Assembly: GCA_033763695.1 (NCBI GenBank)
Contig: JANRKB010000050.1
Span: 1 to 64,000, forward strand
Direction of reading: 5' to 3'
DNA: 64,000 bases
DNA from: JANRKB01 sp033763695
GTDB taxonomy: Bacteria; Planctomycetota; Phycisphaerae; Phycisphaerales; UBA1924
Made by a program: the position numbers and the translations under genes. Below, piece by piece: positions 26,853 to 36,192 of this stretch. The notes beneath the pieces are model-generated. The model saw nothing but the letters and a program-made list of their open reading frames with translations. It searched no databases and was not told the origin of the DNA. Within the stretch, counting starts at the first letter, position 1. The number at the start of each line of letters is the position of its first letter.

Positions 26853-29495
26853 ATGACCGGCCCGGACGCGCCAACCCCCTCCGCCGCGATCTCCAACCAG
26901 CCCGCCGCTCCATCGCGCGTCCGTCGCCTCGCCGCCAGCGCCGCCCGCCGCGCCCTCACCCGGTCTCTCTGGCGCACCCAATCCATCGCCCTCGCCGCCG
27001 GCGGCCTTACTTCTCTCTCGCTTATCACCGCCCGCCGCCTCTGGCCGCTGCCCATCGACGACGCGTGGCTCCTCGCCGCGCCCGTCAGCGTCGCAATCGT
27101 CACCGCCGCCGCGCTCGCTGTGGCGCGTCGCTGGTCGGTTGAGCGCGCCGCCCGCGAGCTTGATCAGCGCCTCGGTCTGCGCGATGCTCTTTCGTCAGCG
27201 CTCGCGCTGCACGCCCGCGCCTCGTCCTCCAACCCGCCCGCCGCCGAGTCCGCGGCACTCGCTCGCCTCGCCATCGCCGACGCCGAGGCGCGCGCTGCTC
27301 GAGTTAGCGTCGCCGCCGCGCTCCCCGCACTTCCGCCGCGTCGCTGGCTCGGCTGGTTCAGCGGCGGCGTGCTCGCGCTCACCGCCGCGTGGTTTGCCAG
27401 CCAGCACTGGCAACCCGCCGCGCCGCGCGTCATCGCCGCCACACCGCGCCAAACTCAAGAAGCACGCAGCGTGGTCGAGCAGGCCAAGGACGCGCTCGCC
27501 AAAGCCCAAGCCGCGGGTGCGCTCCAGCCCGACGCCGCCGCGAGCGCGATCAGCGACGTCGAAAAGGAACTCGCCTCCGGCGATCTCTCGCCCCGCGACG
27601 CCACCCGAGCGGCCGCCGAGCGATTGCAGGCCGCCGCCGATCAGATCGAAGATCGCGCCCAGCAAACCGAGCAGGACGCCAACGCCGTGCGCGATGCACT
27701 GCGTGAACTTCGCGCCCGCGCCGAAGCCCGCGAATCTCAGGCCGCCGACGCCTCGCCGCTCGCCAAGGCCCTCCAGAGCGGCGACGCCGCGCAAGCCGCC
27801 GCCGAGATCGAGCGCCTCCAGCAATCGCTCGCCGATCTGCCCCCCGATGAGCGTGCCCGCGTCGCCGATGAACTCGACGCGCTCGCCGAACAACTCAAGT
27901 CTGATCAGGCCCAGCCTAAGCAGAGTGACGCCGAGCAACGCAGTCCGAACGCCGACGCCGCTGCATCCTCCACCGACCCAGCCGCGCCCTCAGGCAAGCA
28001 ACCGGAGCGCGAAGCCAACGCCCCCGGCGCTGCGCTCGCCGACACGATGAAGAAAGCCGCGGACGACGTCCGCCGCGCCCCGCCGCCGCCACCCGCGCAG
28101 CAGAAACCTTCCGCTCCTGAGTCCGACGCCAAGCCTGAGCAACCAGCCCAGCCGCCGAAGGACTCGGGCACGCCGCGCGAGCAAACCACATCACCGGCCG
28201 ATGCCGCGCCGCCCAAGGACCGGCCCGCCGCGCCGTCTCAGCCAACCCAGTCGGAAACTGCGCAACCAAACGCGCCGCAGCCGCCCGCGCCAACCACGAC
28301 GCCGACGCCTTCCGCGCCGACGCCGCCCACACCCCCGGCGCCCCCGGCACCCCCAGCCGCCCAAGGCCAGAACCAGCCCAACCCACAGGGCCAGCAGCAG
28401 CAGACGCCAAACCAGCAAGGCGCGCCCCAACAAGGCCAGCAGCAGAACCAGCCCAGCCAGCAGTCCACGCCTCAGCAAGGCCAGCAAACTGGCCAACAGC
28501 CAGGCCAACAGCAAGGTCAACAACAGGGCCAGCGACAGGGCCAGCAAAACCAGCCTGGGCAGCAGTCCGCGCCCCAATCCGCATCCCCAGCCCAACCATC
28601 TTCTCAATCCGGCGGCCAGCCCTCTCCCTCCCCCGACGCCAAGCCGAGCAGCACCACCGATCCAAACGCATCGACCCCCGGCTCCAAAGACGCCGCCGAC
28701 TCTTCAGCCAAGCCGCGCGACACCGGCAAGCCAAACGGCAAGCCCAACAACCAGCCCGCGTCAGACCAAAACCAGCCCAACACCCCCGCGTCCTCGTCCG
28801 GCGCGGGCGCCAAGAGCGCGCCGTCCGCCTCCAAGCCCGACGCCGCTCCTTCCCAGCCTCAAACCCAGCCCAACGCCCGCGGCCAGGGGCAATCTCCCGA
28901 CTCCTCCCGCCCCGACGGCTCCACCCCCAACCTCGAACAACTCAAGCAAGCCCTCCAGCGAGCCCGCGACGCCAACAAAAACGCCGCCGCCGATCGCGAG
29001 CAAGCCCGCGCCCTCCGCGAGCAGGCCCAGCGCGCCCTCGACGCCATGTCCCCCCAGGAGCGCGAAGAGCTCCAACGCCTCGCCCAGCAACTCCAAAAAG
29101 ACGCCCCCGGCGGCAGCGGCTCGCTCCCGGGCGCACCAGACTCCGCCTCCCGCCCCGGCGACAACCCCATCGCCCCGCAATCCGACGTCGATCGCCTGAG
29201 CCAGCAGGCCGCGGCCTCCGACCAGACCGTCCGCGTGCGTGGCGGCGACGACGGCACCAGCAAACGCACCCTCGCCGAGTGGCTCGCCAAACCCCGCGAT
29301 CCCTCCGACGCCGCCGCACCCGCCGATCTCAACGCCGCACTCCGCGACGCCGCACGCGGCGGCGAAAATGCCGTTGAACAACAGGCCGTCCCCTCGCGCC
29401 ACGCCGACTACCTCAAGCGCGTCTTCAAACGCTATCGCGAACGCGCCGAACCCAAGTCAGCACCGAGATCAGAACCGAACTCAAATCCGAAATGA
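26853..29495 (+). CDS. large membrane protein with coiled coils and Pro/Gln-rich region
   Basis: This is an 880-residue protein I do not recognise by name. It shows two hydrophobic segments near residues 45-95 (including WLLAAPVSVAIVTAAALAVA), then the basic/acidic helix RAARELDQRLGLRDALSSAL, and a third segment near 170 (WFSGGVLALTAAWFASQHW). A long Ala/Glu/Arg coiled coil (195-370) is followed by a low-complexity region of Pro, Gln, Ser and Ala (about 370-690, with GQQ/GQQQ runs), a second coiled coil (LEQLKQALQRARDANKNAAA) and a C-terminus with VPSRHADYLKRVFKRYRE. This order resembles DUF4175-like proteins found beside von Willebrand/aerotolerance genes, but none are adjacent. The function is unknown. 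Confidence 0.7.
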   Translation: MTGPDAPTPSAAISNQPAAPSRVRRLAASAARRALTRSLWRTQSIALAAGGLTSLSLITARRLWPLPIDDAWLLAAPVSVAIVTAAALAVARRWSVERAARELDQRLGLRDALSSALALHARASSSNPPAAESAALARLAIADAEARAARVSVAAALPALPPRRWLGWFSGGVLALTAAWFASQHWQPAAPRVIAATPRQTQEARSVVEQAKDALAKAQAAGALQPDAAASAISDVEKELASGDLSPRDATRAAAERLQAAADQIEDRAQQTEQDANAVRDALRELRARAEARESQAADASPLAKALQSGDAAQAAAEIERLQQSLADLPPDERARVADELDALAEQLKSDQAQPKQSDAEQRSPNADAAASSTDPAAPSGKQPEREANAPGAALADTMKKAADDVRRAPPPPPAQQKPSAPESDAKPEQPAQPPKDSGTPREQTTSPADAAPPKDRPAAPSQPTQSETAQPNAPQPPAPTTTPTPSAPTPPTPPAPPAPPAAQGQNQPNPQGQQQQTPNQQGAPQQGQQQNQPSQQSTPQQGQQTGQQPGQQQGQQQGQRQGQQNQPGQQSAPQSASPAQPSSQSGGQPSPSPDAKPSSTTDPNASTPGSKDAADSSAKPRDTGKPNGKPNNQPASDQNQPNTPASSSGAGAKSAPSASKPDAAPSQPQTQPNARGQGQSPDSSRPDGSTPNLEQLKQALQRARDANKNAAADREQARALREQAQRALDAMSPQEREELQRLAQQLQKDAPGGSGSLPGAPDSASRPGDNPIAPQSDVDRLSQQAAASDQTVRVRGGDDGTSKRTLAEWLAKPRDPSDAAAPADLNAALRDAARGGENAVEQQAVPSRHADYLKRVFKRYRERAEPKSAPRSEPNSNPK

Positions 29496-29552
29496 CGGCG
29501 TATCGTTCCGCCGCTGCCTCGCCATCCACCCATCACACCGCGGGAGTCTCTC

Positions 29553-30743
29553 ATGTCTGATCTGCTCCGCCGCCTCCACGCCCGTCGCTCGCTCGCCGCG
29601 TGTTTCGCCTCGCTCATGCTCTGCGCCGGCCTCGCCATCGCCCAACCGGCCGTCCAGCCCGCCGGCCAACCTGCCACCCAACCCGCGGCCCAGCCCGCCG
29701 CCGAGGCCCATCACGACGACACCATCTTCCGTCCCTACGGCATGCGCGAGCCGCGCCCCAAGACGCCAGGCACCATCCGCCTCGCCACCTACAACGTCGA
29801 AAACCTCTTCGACGACGTCGACGACCCCGCCCTCTCCGGCCAGTACGAAGACCGCGATCAGCGCAAGCCCGACGACGCGTGCAAAGCCGCCGCCGCCGCC
29901 ATCAAGGCCATCGACGCCGACGTCCTCGCCCTCGAGGAGATCGAATCGCTCGACGCCCTCAAGTGGTTCATGTCCACCTACATGCCCGACTCGCCGTACA
30001 AGTTCGTCGCATCCGTCGACGCCGGCGACGAACGCGGCATCGAGCAAGCCGTCCTCAGCAAGTTCCCCATCAAGTCCGTCAAGAACTGGCCCAAGGCCGA
30101 CCTCGAAGGCAAACAGCCCGACGTCATCGGTCGCCGCCACAACGACCTCGCCGGCCAGCCCATGAAGGCCCACCGCTCGCCCCTCATGGTCGAAGTCGAA
30201 GTGCCTGCGTCCAGCGCGCCTGCCCCCGACCCCAAAGCCGACGCCAAGCCCGACGCCGCTCCCTACCGCCTCACGCTCTTTGTCGTCCACATGAAGTCCG
30301 GCAAGGACTTTGGCTTCTGGCGCGAGGCCGAGAGCAAGAAGCTCCTCTCCCTCATCGACGAAGTCAGCCGCGCGACACCCACCGACGCCGCCCCCGCCAA
30401 GGGCGTCCCCGATCGCAACATCGCCGTGCTCGGCGACTTCAACGCCACCACCGACGCCGCCTCCTTCGGCCTCCTCCTCGCCGGCGGCCTCACCGACCTC
30501 ACGCCGTCTGCCAAGGCGGACCCCAAGTCTCCCGACAAAGCCTGGGTCACCCATTCCTCCGGCCGCGCCATCGACCACATCCTCGTCAACGCCGCCCTGC
30601 TCGGCGAAGTCGTCAAGGACTCGGAGTTCGTCCTCGGCACACCCACCCGCCCCGAAGGCACCGACTACCGCACCACCCCAACACCCCCCGGATACGCCTC
30701 CGACCACTTCCCCGTGGTCGTTGATCTCGTGCCGAGGGACTGA
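29553..30743 (+). CDS. exported endonuclease/exonuclease/phosphatase (EEP) family protein
   Basis: This is a 396-residue secreted metal-dependent phosphoesterase of the DNase I-like superfamily. A signal peptide ending LAIAQ is followed by a Pro/Ala/Gln linker (about residues 30-50). The catalytic fold then shows ATYNVENLFDD, LALEEIES (metal-binding Glu), GDFNATTD (Asp-Asn pair), IDHILVN and a final SDHFPVVVDL (Asp-His pair). All the motifs needed for activity are present. The substrate could be nucleic acid, a phospholipid or a sugar phosphate. GGGAG lies upstream of ATG 29553. A 158-bp spacer separates it from the next gene. Confidence 0.85.
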   Translation: MSDLLRRLHARRSLAACFASLMLCAGLAIAQPAVQPAGQPATQPAAQPAAEAHHDDTIFRPYGMREPRPKTPGTIRLATYNVENLFDDVDDPALSGQYEDRDQRKPDDACKAAAAAIKAIDADVLALEEIESLDALKWFMSTYMPDSPYKFVASVDAGDERGIEQAVLSKFPIKSVKNWPKADLEGKQPDVIGRRHNDLAGQPMKAHRSPLMVEVEVPASSAPAPDPKADAKPDAAPYRLTLFVVHMKSGKDFGFWREAESKKLLSLIDEVSRATPTDAAPAKGVPDRNIAVLGDFNATTDAASFGLLLAGGLTDLTPSAKADPKSPDKAWVTHSSGRAIDHILVNAALLGEVVKDSEFVLGTPTRPEGTDYRTTPTPPGYASDHFPVVVDLVPRD

Positions 30744-30901
30744 GTGCGCAGGCGTTGCCGATTCGCGTGATTTTTCAAGGAATCGTGTGAAGGCGGCGCA
30801 AAGACAAGTCCCCAAACTGGCATGGTCAGCGGTTCGGCGATAGACTCCCGCCCAAGTTTGCACGAGGCCCTTCTGAGGCCCTGGCGCGGGAGATTGTCGA
30901 G

Positions 30902-31276
30902 ATGGGCAATGCCAAGCCTTGGCAGATCGCGGTTGTTGTCGGCGGCTTTTTGATCGGCCTGGGGCTGATTGTTTGGCAGTTGACTCGCGGCGACGGCGTT
31001 GACTTGGCAGGGCGCGTCGTGATGGCAGATCTCTCGACTGGCGAGCTCTTCGAGTTCTCGACGAAGTCAAAATCCGCGATCATTCCTGAAAAAAACCCAA
31101 ACACTGGCAAGTACAATCTGATTCCGGTTGAGCGGACGCCTGACGGCAAGTGGCGTGTTCGGCGCCGTTACACCGACTCTGTGAGCCAGATTGAAGGAAA
31201 GCCCGACGCGCTTCTTTCAACGGAGTCGGGCGAAGTGAAAGTAGTAGATAGCAGTCCCAGGAGTGTTTCACGATGA
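30902..31276 (+). CDS. small single-pass membrane protein coupled to a prepilin gene
   Basis: This is a 124-residue protein. One transmembrane helix (IAVVVGGFLIGLGLIVWQL) lies near the N-terminus, followed by a soluble domain with no recognised motif (around RVVMADLSTGELFEFSTKSK). The stop codon overlaps the ATG of the prepilin gene (ATGA), so the two are translationally coupled and probably work together. GGGAG precedes the start. Base composition is less GC-rich than in neighbouring genes. It may be a minor component of a type II secretion/type IV pilus-like apparatus (inference from position only). Confidence 0.7.
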   Translation: MGNAKPWQIAVVVGGFLIGLGLIVWQLTRGDGVDLAGRVVMADLSTGELFEFSTKSKSAIIPEKNPNTGKYNLIPVERTPDGKWRVRRRYTDSVSQIEGKPDALLSTESGEVKVVDSSPRSVSR

Positions 31277-32313
31277 AGACGGCTAATGCGCCCACGCGCG
31301 GCTTCACCCTGATCGAGCTCCTCGTCGTTATCGCAATCATCGCACTTCTGATCGGAATCTTGCTTCCGTCGCTTGGCGCTGCACGCGAAGCGGGGCGCAA
31401 GATCGTCTGTGGAGCGATGTCTCGCTCGTTGATGCAGGGTCAGCAGATGTACATGTCCAGCAACAAGGACTATTACGCTGGTCCGAACACGAGCGGCGCT
31501 TTTTACAATGGGCTGCAACTGACCGGTAAGCCTCCGCAGCAGTGGCTGTTGCTTGCTGGTGATACCACCGGCGAGACGCCCGTGAACAACCATGATTGGA
31601 TTTCTCCATCAGTCGGTTCTGAGTTGCCCGCGAATCGCGCTCGCCGCACGCAGCAGATCTTCAACAAGTACGGTTGTCCCTCGGTGAAGACAGTTGTCGA
31701 CGAACTCTACGGTTCAGCAACCGATATCAAGGACTTCCGCGACGTCATCTCGTCCGGCGGTAGTTTCAGGCTCTGTAGCTTCCTGTCAATCTCGTCATTT
31801 CACTATAGGTCTTCGGCGGGTCCCAAGCCAACCTCTCTTGGCAAGCATGCTTACCTTCAGACGGACCCCTCAACATTCGATCAGGCGGTCGTTACGCCGC
31901 TCTCGTTCTTGCCTCGATTGGATATCGTTGGGCAGCCTTCTTCGAAGGTGCTCTTTATGGATGGCTCTCGCTTTTTGGACGCGAACGCCGGGACGACGGA
32001 CTTCGATATTGCGACTAAATCAAACACTTTCGCGTCGTATCTTGAGCAGTCGCCAATCAACGACGGCTCTCACGCGTGGGGAAGAAACCCTAACATGTCA
32101 TTCAACCTAGCTCGGGGTAAAGGATCAAAGCTCAGCAATCGTCACGCGGCCCGAGTCAACGCGGCGTTCTTCGATGGCCATGTCGCTGGGCTCACCAATG
32201 ACGAGATGTACTCGCGTGCAGACTATTTCTACCCCTCAGGCTCGAAGTGGGTTGGAAAGGATGCGACTCCCGAGGCTGCGTCGCGGTACAAGAAAGATCA
32301 GATCATCAACTGA
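31273..32313 (+). CDS. type IV prepilin-like protein with H-x9-DG motif
   Basis: This is a 346-residue pseudopilin-type protein. The N-terminus TRGFTLIELLVVIAIIALL is a class III signal: a prepilin peptidase cleaves after Gly, and the mature protein starts FTLIE. Near the C-terminus, HAARVNAAFFDG fits the H-x9-DG motif of the large planctomycete pseudopilin family. The gene overlaps the upstream membrane-protein gene by 4 bp. Codon use is visibly more AT-rich than in most of the window. Such proteins occur in many paralogues in planctomycetes, and their exact role (fibre, secretion or surface display) is unsettled. Confidence 0.88.
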   Translation: MKTANAPTRGFTLIELLVVIAIIALLIGILLPSLGAAREAGRKIVCGAMSRSLMQGQQMYMSSNKDYYAGPNTSGAFYNGLQLTGKPPQQWLLLAGDTTGETPVNNHDWISPSVGSELPANRARRTQQIFNKYGCPSVKTVVDELYGSATDIKDFRDVISSGGSFRLCSFLSISSFHYRSSAGPKPTSLGKHAYLQTDPSTFDQAVVTPLSFLPRLDIVGQPSSKVLFMDGSRFLDANAGTTDFDIATKSNTFASYLEQSPINDGSHAWGRNPNMSFNLARGKGSKLSNRHAARVNAAFFDGHVAGLTNDEMYSRADYFYPSGSKWVGKDATPEAASRYKKDQIIN

Positions 32314-32352
32314 CAGATCTTTCGACCTTGCGCTTCGCGCCATGGCAAGGCC

Positions 32353-32520
32353 ATGACCGAGCCCACCTACGTCCTGCTCAATACATGGACCGGCAAGCCC
32401 GGCCCGACGATCTGCCCCGACTGCGGCCGCGAAGTCACCCGCTTCAATCCAACGCCGCCTGATCAACTGCTCATCAAGGCCTACGACGAAGAAGAAGCCA
32501 AGAAGAAGGCCGGGAAGTAA
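32353..32520 (+). CDS. 55-residue microprotein with a CPDCGRE knuckle
   Basis: This is a short open frame 39 bp after the prepilin stop, followed 26 bp later by a terminator. It begins MTEPTYVLLNTWTGKPGPT, carries a single CxxC (CPDCGRE), and ends in a charged helix rich in Glu and Lys (KAYDEEEAKKKAGK). One CxxC could be half of a zinc ribbon completed by dimerisation. The position between prepilin and terminator and the ordinary amino-acid make-up argue that it is real and co-transcribed. The function is unknown. Confidence 0.6.
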   Translation: MTEPTYVLLNTWTGKPGPTICPDCGREVTRFNPTPPDQLLIKAYDEEEAKKKAGK

Positions 32521-32546
32521 TCCTCGCACACTGAATTCGAACCCTG

Positions 32547-32574
32547 AACGCCCCGCCTCGCGGGGCGTTTTCTT
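32547..32574 (+). terminator. Rho-independent terminator of the prepilin operon
   Basis: A 10-bp stem (AACGCCCCGC, loop CTC, complement) is followed by TTCTT on the plus strand. It closes the unit 30902-32520. The same stem sequence recurs in the terminator at 38320-38346. Confidence 0.85.
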
Positions 32575-32691
32575 GCGCACACATCACAGCATCGCGACGA
32601 GCCGCACCACGCGCCTCCTGTCTCCGCACCTTCTCCCCGCACGGCGGGGAGAAGTCCCGGCGCGGCTGGGGATGAGTCGGCTTTCCCGTGC

Positions 32692-32723
32692 CATCGATGT
32701 CCTCGTCTTCGAGGACATCGATG
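32692..32723 (+). repeat. GTGCC-flanked hairpin, copy b
   Basis: The stem CATCGATGTCCTCG pairs perfectly across a TCTT loop, with CCGTGC just 5'. The stem matches copies d and e (37973, 38175) in its outer part, but the loop differs. Confidence 0.75.
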
Positions 32724-32830
32724 CGGTCTTCACACCCCTCCCCAGCGGGGAGGGGCAGGGGGAGGGGTTCGCGCGGCTTACCCGCGCACGACCCCCACCA
32801 GCGTGCCAAACTCACAACCCATGCCGTGCC

Positions 32831-32862
32831 ACTGAGATGCTCGGCTCTGCGAGCATCTCAGT
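32831..32862 (+). repeat. GTGCC-flanked hairpin, copy c
   Basis: The stem ACTGAGATGCTC pairs across GGCTCTGC, with CCGTGCC 5'. It is the exact reverse complement of the hairpin within 46503-46535. Confidence 0.75.
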
Positions 32863-33231
32863 GCCCAGTGCCCAGTGCCTCACACCTTCCCCGTACATCC
32901 ACGTTTGCGCGCGCGCCGTGGTGAAACCGCGCCCCGCCGCGCGGCATTCTCCAAGATTATCTTTTCCGCACAATCACTGCACCAAACCCATCGCTCGCGT
33001 GCACCCCGGACACTTCTGCGCGCGCAAACGCGTCCGCTGGGGGGTTCTTGTAGAGGACCCACAGACACGTCATCCCCGCGGAGGCTCATCATGCGTCTGT
33101 CCTACTTCCTGTGCCGTCAGTACGAACCGCTCCTCAGCGCGCCAGCGCTGCCCGCCGTCTGTGCGCCCGCGTCAGACGCTTCCGCCGTTTCCAGCGCCGA
33201 CGATCGCGCCCGTGGCGGCGCCGCCTCAACC

Positions 33232-33266
33232 CAAAACAACGCGGCCCCCGTTTCCGAGGGCCGCGC
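33232..33266 (-). terminator. Rho-independent terminator of the M16 protease gene
   Basis: On the minus strand a GCGGCCC stem closes over a loop and is followed by GTTGTTTTGG. It lies about 30 bp after the protease stop codon. Confidence 0.75.
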
Positions 33267-33297
33267 GATTCGATCTCAATTTCTTACGCGCGCCGCA

Positions 33298-36192
33298 TCA
33301 CTTGCCAGCGGGCTTCGGTGCCGGCACCTGCACCGGGGCGGGGGCATTCCCCGGGGCGGTGGCCGTTCCGGCGGCGTCCATCGATGCGCCTGCGGGCACA
33401 TCCGGGATCACCACCACGCGCACGGTCTTGTCCGCGCCGTAGTACTTGTTGAACGTCGTCTTGATCTGCTCCGCCGTCACCTTCTGATATTCCTCAGGGT
33501 CGGCGGCGACATCGTCAAGCTTGGTGCCGCGATAGTCCATCGTCTGCGTCGCGCGGCTCCAGAAGCTCGGGTCCTTCATGCCCTCGTCGAGCGTGTTGGC
33601 CCGCTGCTTCTTGGCCGTCACCAGTTCCTCTTCCGTCGGACCGGTCTTGGCGAAGTCTTCGTACATGGAGTTGATGACGGTCGCCAGTTCATCCGCGGTC
33701 TCGGGCTTGGTCGGAGCGACGGCATAGAACACGCCGAAGCCCGGATACGTCGCCGCCGGCTGGTTGCGTGCGCCGATGCTGTACACCAGGTTGCGCTTCT
33801 CGCGGATCTCCGCGATCATCCGCGTGCTGATGATCTGCTGCGCCAGGTTCATCGCACGCGTGTCGGCCACGTTGTCGGCATCACACGTGTAGAAGCCCGC
33901 CAGCGCGACCGCCTGCGGCGTCTTGGTCTCCAGCTTCGCCGTCGCCACGCGCGGCCCGGCCGGATGCTTGATCACGCGCTTGTCATCAAAAGTCTTGTCG
34001 CTGATGCGCTCGCGCGTCGGCAGTGCGCCCAGGTACTTGTTCGCCAGTTCCATCGCCTGCTCGAGCTTGATGTCACCGACGATCGACACTTCGATCGGCG
34101 CGGTGGAGATCTGCTGCTCCAGCCACTTCTGTGCCGATGCGAGCGTCACGGCCTTCACCTCTTCGGCGACGATCGGACGCGTGCGGACTTCGCCCTCAGG
34201 GAACACGGCCTGCGGGATCAGACGGCTCAGCACGCCCTGCGGCATCTTCGCCATCATCTCCAGCCGCTGCAGCGACTCGGTCTGCCACTGCGTGAACGCG
34301 GCTTCTTCAATCTTGGGCTTGGTGAGCAGCAGGTACGCGAGCTGCATGCCGGTCTCGAGTTCGGCGGGGTTGCCATTGACCGAGACCATCATGGCGTCGG
34401 GCTGCGCCATGCCGCGGACATCGACCTTCTTGCCGGTCATCAGGTCGCGGATCTGCGTGCTGGTGAGGTTCTGCGTGGCGGGCTTGCTCCACGCGATCGC
34501 CGCGGCTTCGGTGAGGCCGCGGGTCTTGGTGTCTTCAAGAAGTTCGCCGCCCGCGAGCGAGATGAGGACGGAGGCGGTGTCCTTCTTGTAGTCCATGAAG
34601 CGATGGTGCACGCGCACGCCGTTGCTCAGCCACGCGCTGGTGACGCCGGTGGCGGCATGGTTGCTCTGCTCCATCACGCTGCCGGGCGTGGGGAGTTTTT
34701 CAAGCAGCGCGGTGGCGCGGGCTTCGTCCTTTTCGGCATCGGGCGTGACGCTGAAGGCCTTGGTACCCAGCTCAACAAGCTGCTCTTCGCTGGGCACGTC
34801 TGCGGACTTGGGCAGTTCGGCGATGAACGTCACCTTCGAGGGATCAAAGCCCTTGGCGAAGACTTCGCTGATCTCCTGCGGCGTGATGCCGGTGATCTGC
34901 TGATTGAGCAGATCGAGTTCCTGCTTGGCGGACATGATCGTCTCGCCGCGATTCACCTGGCTGTTGAGGATGCGGATGACCTGCGATGCCTGACGCGTGC
35001 TCTCGGTCTTCACGGCCTGCTCGGCGCCGGAGATGAACTGCTTCTTGACGTCGTCGATTTCCTGTGCGCTGAAGCCGTGGATGCGGGCCCGCTGCACTTC
35101 GGTGCCCAGGTCGGCGAGGATCTGCTTCCACTTGCTGGGCTCGCCGCTGGCCTGCACTTCGAAGTTCTGGGCGGCGTTGAAGAGGTTGCCAGCGCTTGCG
35201 CCCGCGTCGAGGAATGCCATCTTGCCCTGGCTGATCTTCTTCTCGATGCGCCGGTTGAACGCGGCGGTCGCCATCTGGTCAACCAGTTCGGCGCGGGCCG
35301 TCTCGACGGTGGTCGCGGGCGGGCGAGCCGGGCCGACGCGCATGAAGCTGACCGAGGCCTCGGTGAGTTCTTCATCGCTGGCGACGATGGCGCGCGACTT
35401 CTCGTAGGGCTTGACGTTCATGTCACGATCGACGGGGCGGGGCTTCTTCTCGCCTTCGTCGAAGTTCTTGGTCGCCATCTCGACGAGCGTCTTGGGATCC
35501 CCGTCGGCGACGATGATGAGTGTCATGTTCGAGGGCGTGTACCACGTGGAGTAGTACTTCTTGAACTGCTCCTGCTGCACGCCGTTGATGGTCTCTTCGG
35601 TGCCGATGGGCAGCCACTCACCGATGGTGGAGCCGGGGAGCATGCGTTTGAAGACGTACTCCTGGACGCGCTGCTGCGCGCCGAGGCGGGTGCGTTTTTC
35701 CTGGAGGATGATGCCGCGTTCGGCGTCGATCTCTTCGGGGAGGAAGGAGAGTCGCATCGCGACGTCGGAAAGGAAGAGCATGCCCTTCTCAAGCGTCTCG
35801 GTCTTGTTGTCGGGCAGTTCGAGCTGGTAGTAGGTCTGGTCGAGACCGGTGCCGGCGTTCTGGTGGCGGCCGAAGGTGAGGCCCATGCCCTCGAAGAACT
35901 TGATCACCGAGTTGGGCGGGAAGTTCTTGGAGCCGTTGAAGGCCATGTGCTCGAGGTAGTGCGAGATGCCCGCGATGTCGCGCGTCTCGTTGAGCGAACC
36001 GGTGCTGACGTGCAGGTAGATACACGCGCGGCCCGGGGGCGTGGCGTGGTTGAGCACGATGTACTTCATGCCATTGCCGAACTCGCCGGTCACCAGGCGC
36101 GGATCGGTGGGCAGCGGGGTGTCGGCGAGGAGGACGACGGGCGAAAGCACGGCGGCCAGCGAGATCGCGAGCGCTTGCGAGAATCGACGCAT
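33298..36192 (-). CDS. M16 (pitrilysin/insulinase-like) metalloprotease, exported
   Basis: This is a 964-residue zinc peptidase with both M16 halves in one chain. A signal peptide (LAISLAAVLSPVVLLA) directs export. The inverted zinc motif HYLEH (His78, Glu81, His82) sits in SHYLEHMAFNGSKNF, and the usual distal Glu region follows near ERGIILQEKRTR. Four homologous domains fill the chain, with the inactive half beginning around residue 530, as in pitrilysin. It probably degrades peptides in the periplasm. GGAG lies 10 nt before ATG 36192. The third-base preference of its codons changes near 34.3 kb, partway along the gene. Confidence 0.92.
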   Translation of the reverse strand: MRRFSQALAISLAAVLSPVVLLADTPLPTDPRLVTGEFGNGMKYIVLNHATPPGRACIYLHVSTGSLNETRDIAGISHYLEHMAFNGSKNFPPNSVIKFFEGMGLTFGRHQNAGTGLDQTYYQLELPDNKTETLEKGMLFLSDVAMRLSFLPEEIDAERGIILQEKRTRLGAQQRVQEYVFKRMLPGSTIGEWLPIGTEETINGVQQEQFKKYYSTWYTPSNMTLIIVADGDPKTLVEMATKNFDEGEKKPRPVDRDMNVKPYEKSRAIVASDEELTEASVSFMRVGPARPPATTVETARAELVDQMATAAFNRRIEKKISQGKMAFLDAGASAGNLFNAAQNFEVQASGEPSKWKQILADLGTEVQRARIHGFSAQEIDDVKKQFISGAEQAVKTESTRQASQVIRILNSQVNRGETIMSAKQELDLLNQQITGITPQEISEVFAKGFDPSKVTFIAELPKSADVPSEEQLVELGTKAFSVTPDAEKDEARATALLEKLPTPGSVMEQSNHAATGVTSAWLSNGVRVHHRFMDYKKDTASVLISLAGGELLEDTKTRGLTEAAAIAWSKPATQNLTSTQIRDLMTGKKVDVRGMAQPDAMMVSVNGNPAELETGMQLAYLLLTKPKIEEAAFTQWQTESLQRLEMMAKMPQGVLSRLIPQAVFPEGEVRTRPIVAEEVKAVTLASAQKWLEQQISTAPIEVSIVGDIKLEQAMELANKYLGALPTRERISDKTFDDKRVIKHPAGPRVATAKLETKTPQAVALAGFYTCDADNVADTRAMNLAQQIISTRMIAEIREKRNLVYSIGARNQPAATYPGFGVFYAVAPTKPETADELATVINSMYEDFAKTGPTEEELVTAKKQRANTLDEGMKDPSFWSRATQTMDYRGTKLDDVAADPEEYQKVTAEQIKTTFNKYYGADKTVRVVVIPDVPAGASMDAAGTATAPGNAPAPVQVPAPKPAGK

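Larger units (their letters stand above)
32580..33231. repeat. repeat-filled intergenic region
   Basis: There is no convincing gene here. It contains a CTTCTCCCCGC/GCGGGGAGAAG palindrome (about 32629-32655), GTGCC-flanked hairpins at 32692-32723 and 32831-32862, and a CCCCTCCCC/GGGGAGGGG block (about 32731-32768). Related CTTCTCCCC and CCCCTCCCC words recur at 38041-38069, 38287-38318 and 46833-46867. An ATG with GGAGG upstream at 33091 opens a frame, but it runs antisense through the M16 gene. Confidence 0.6.
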
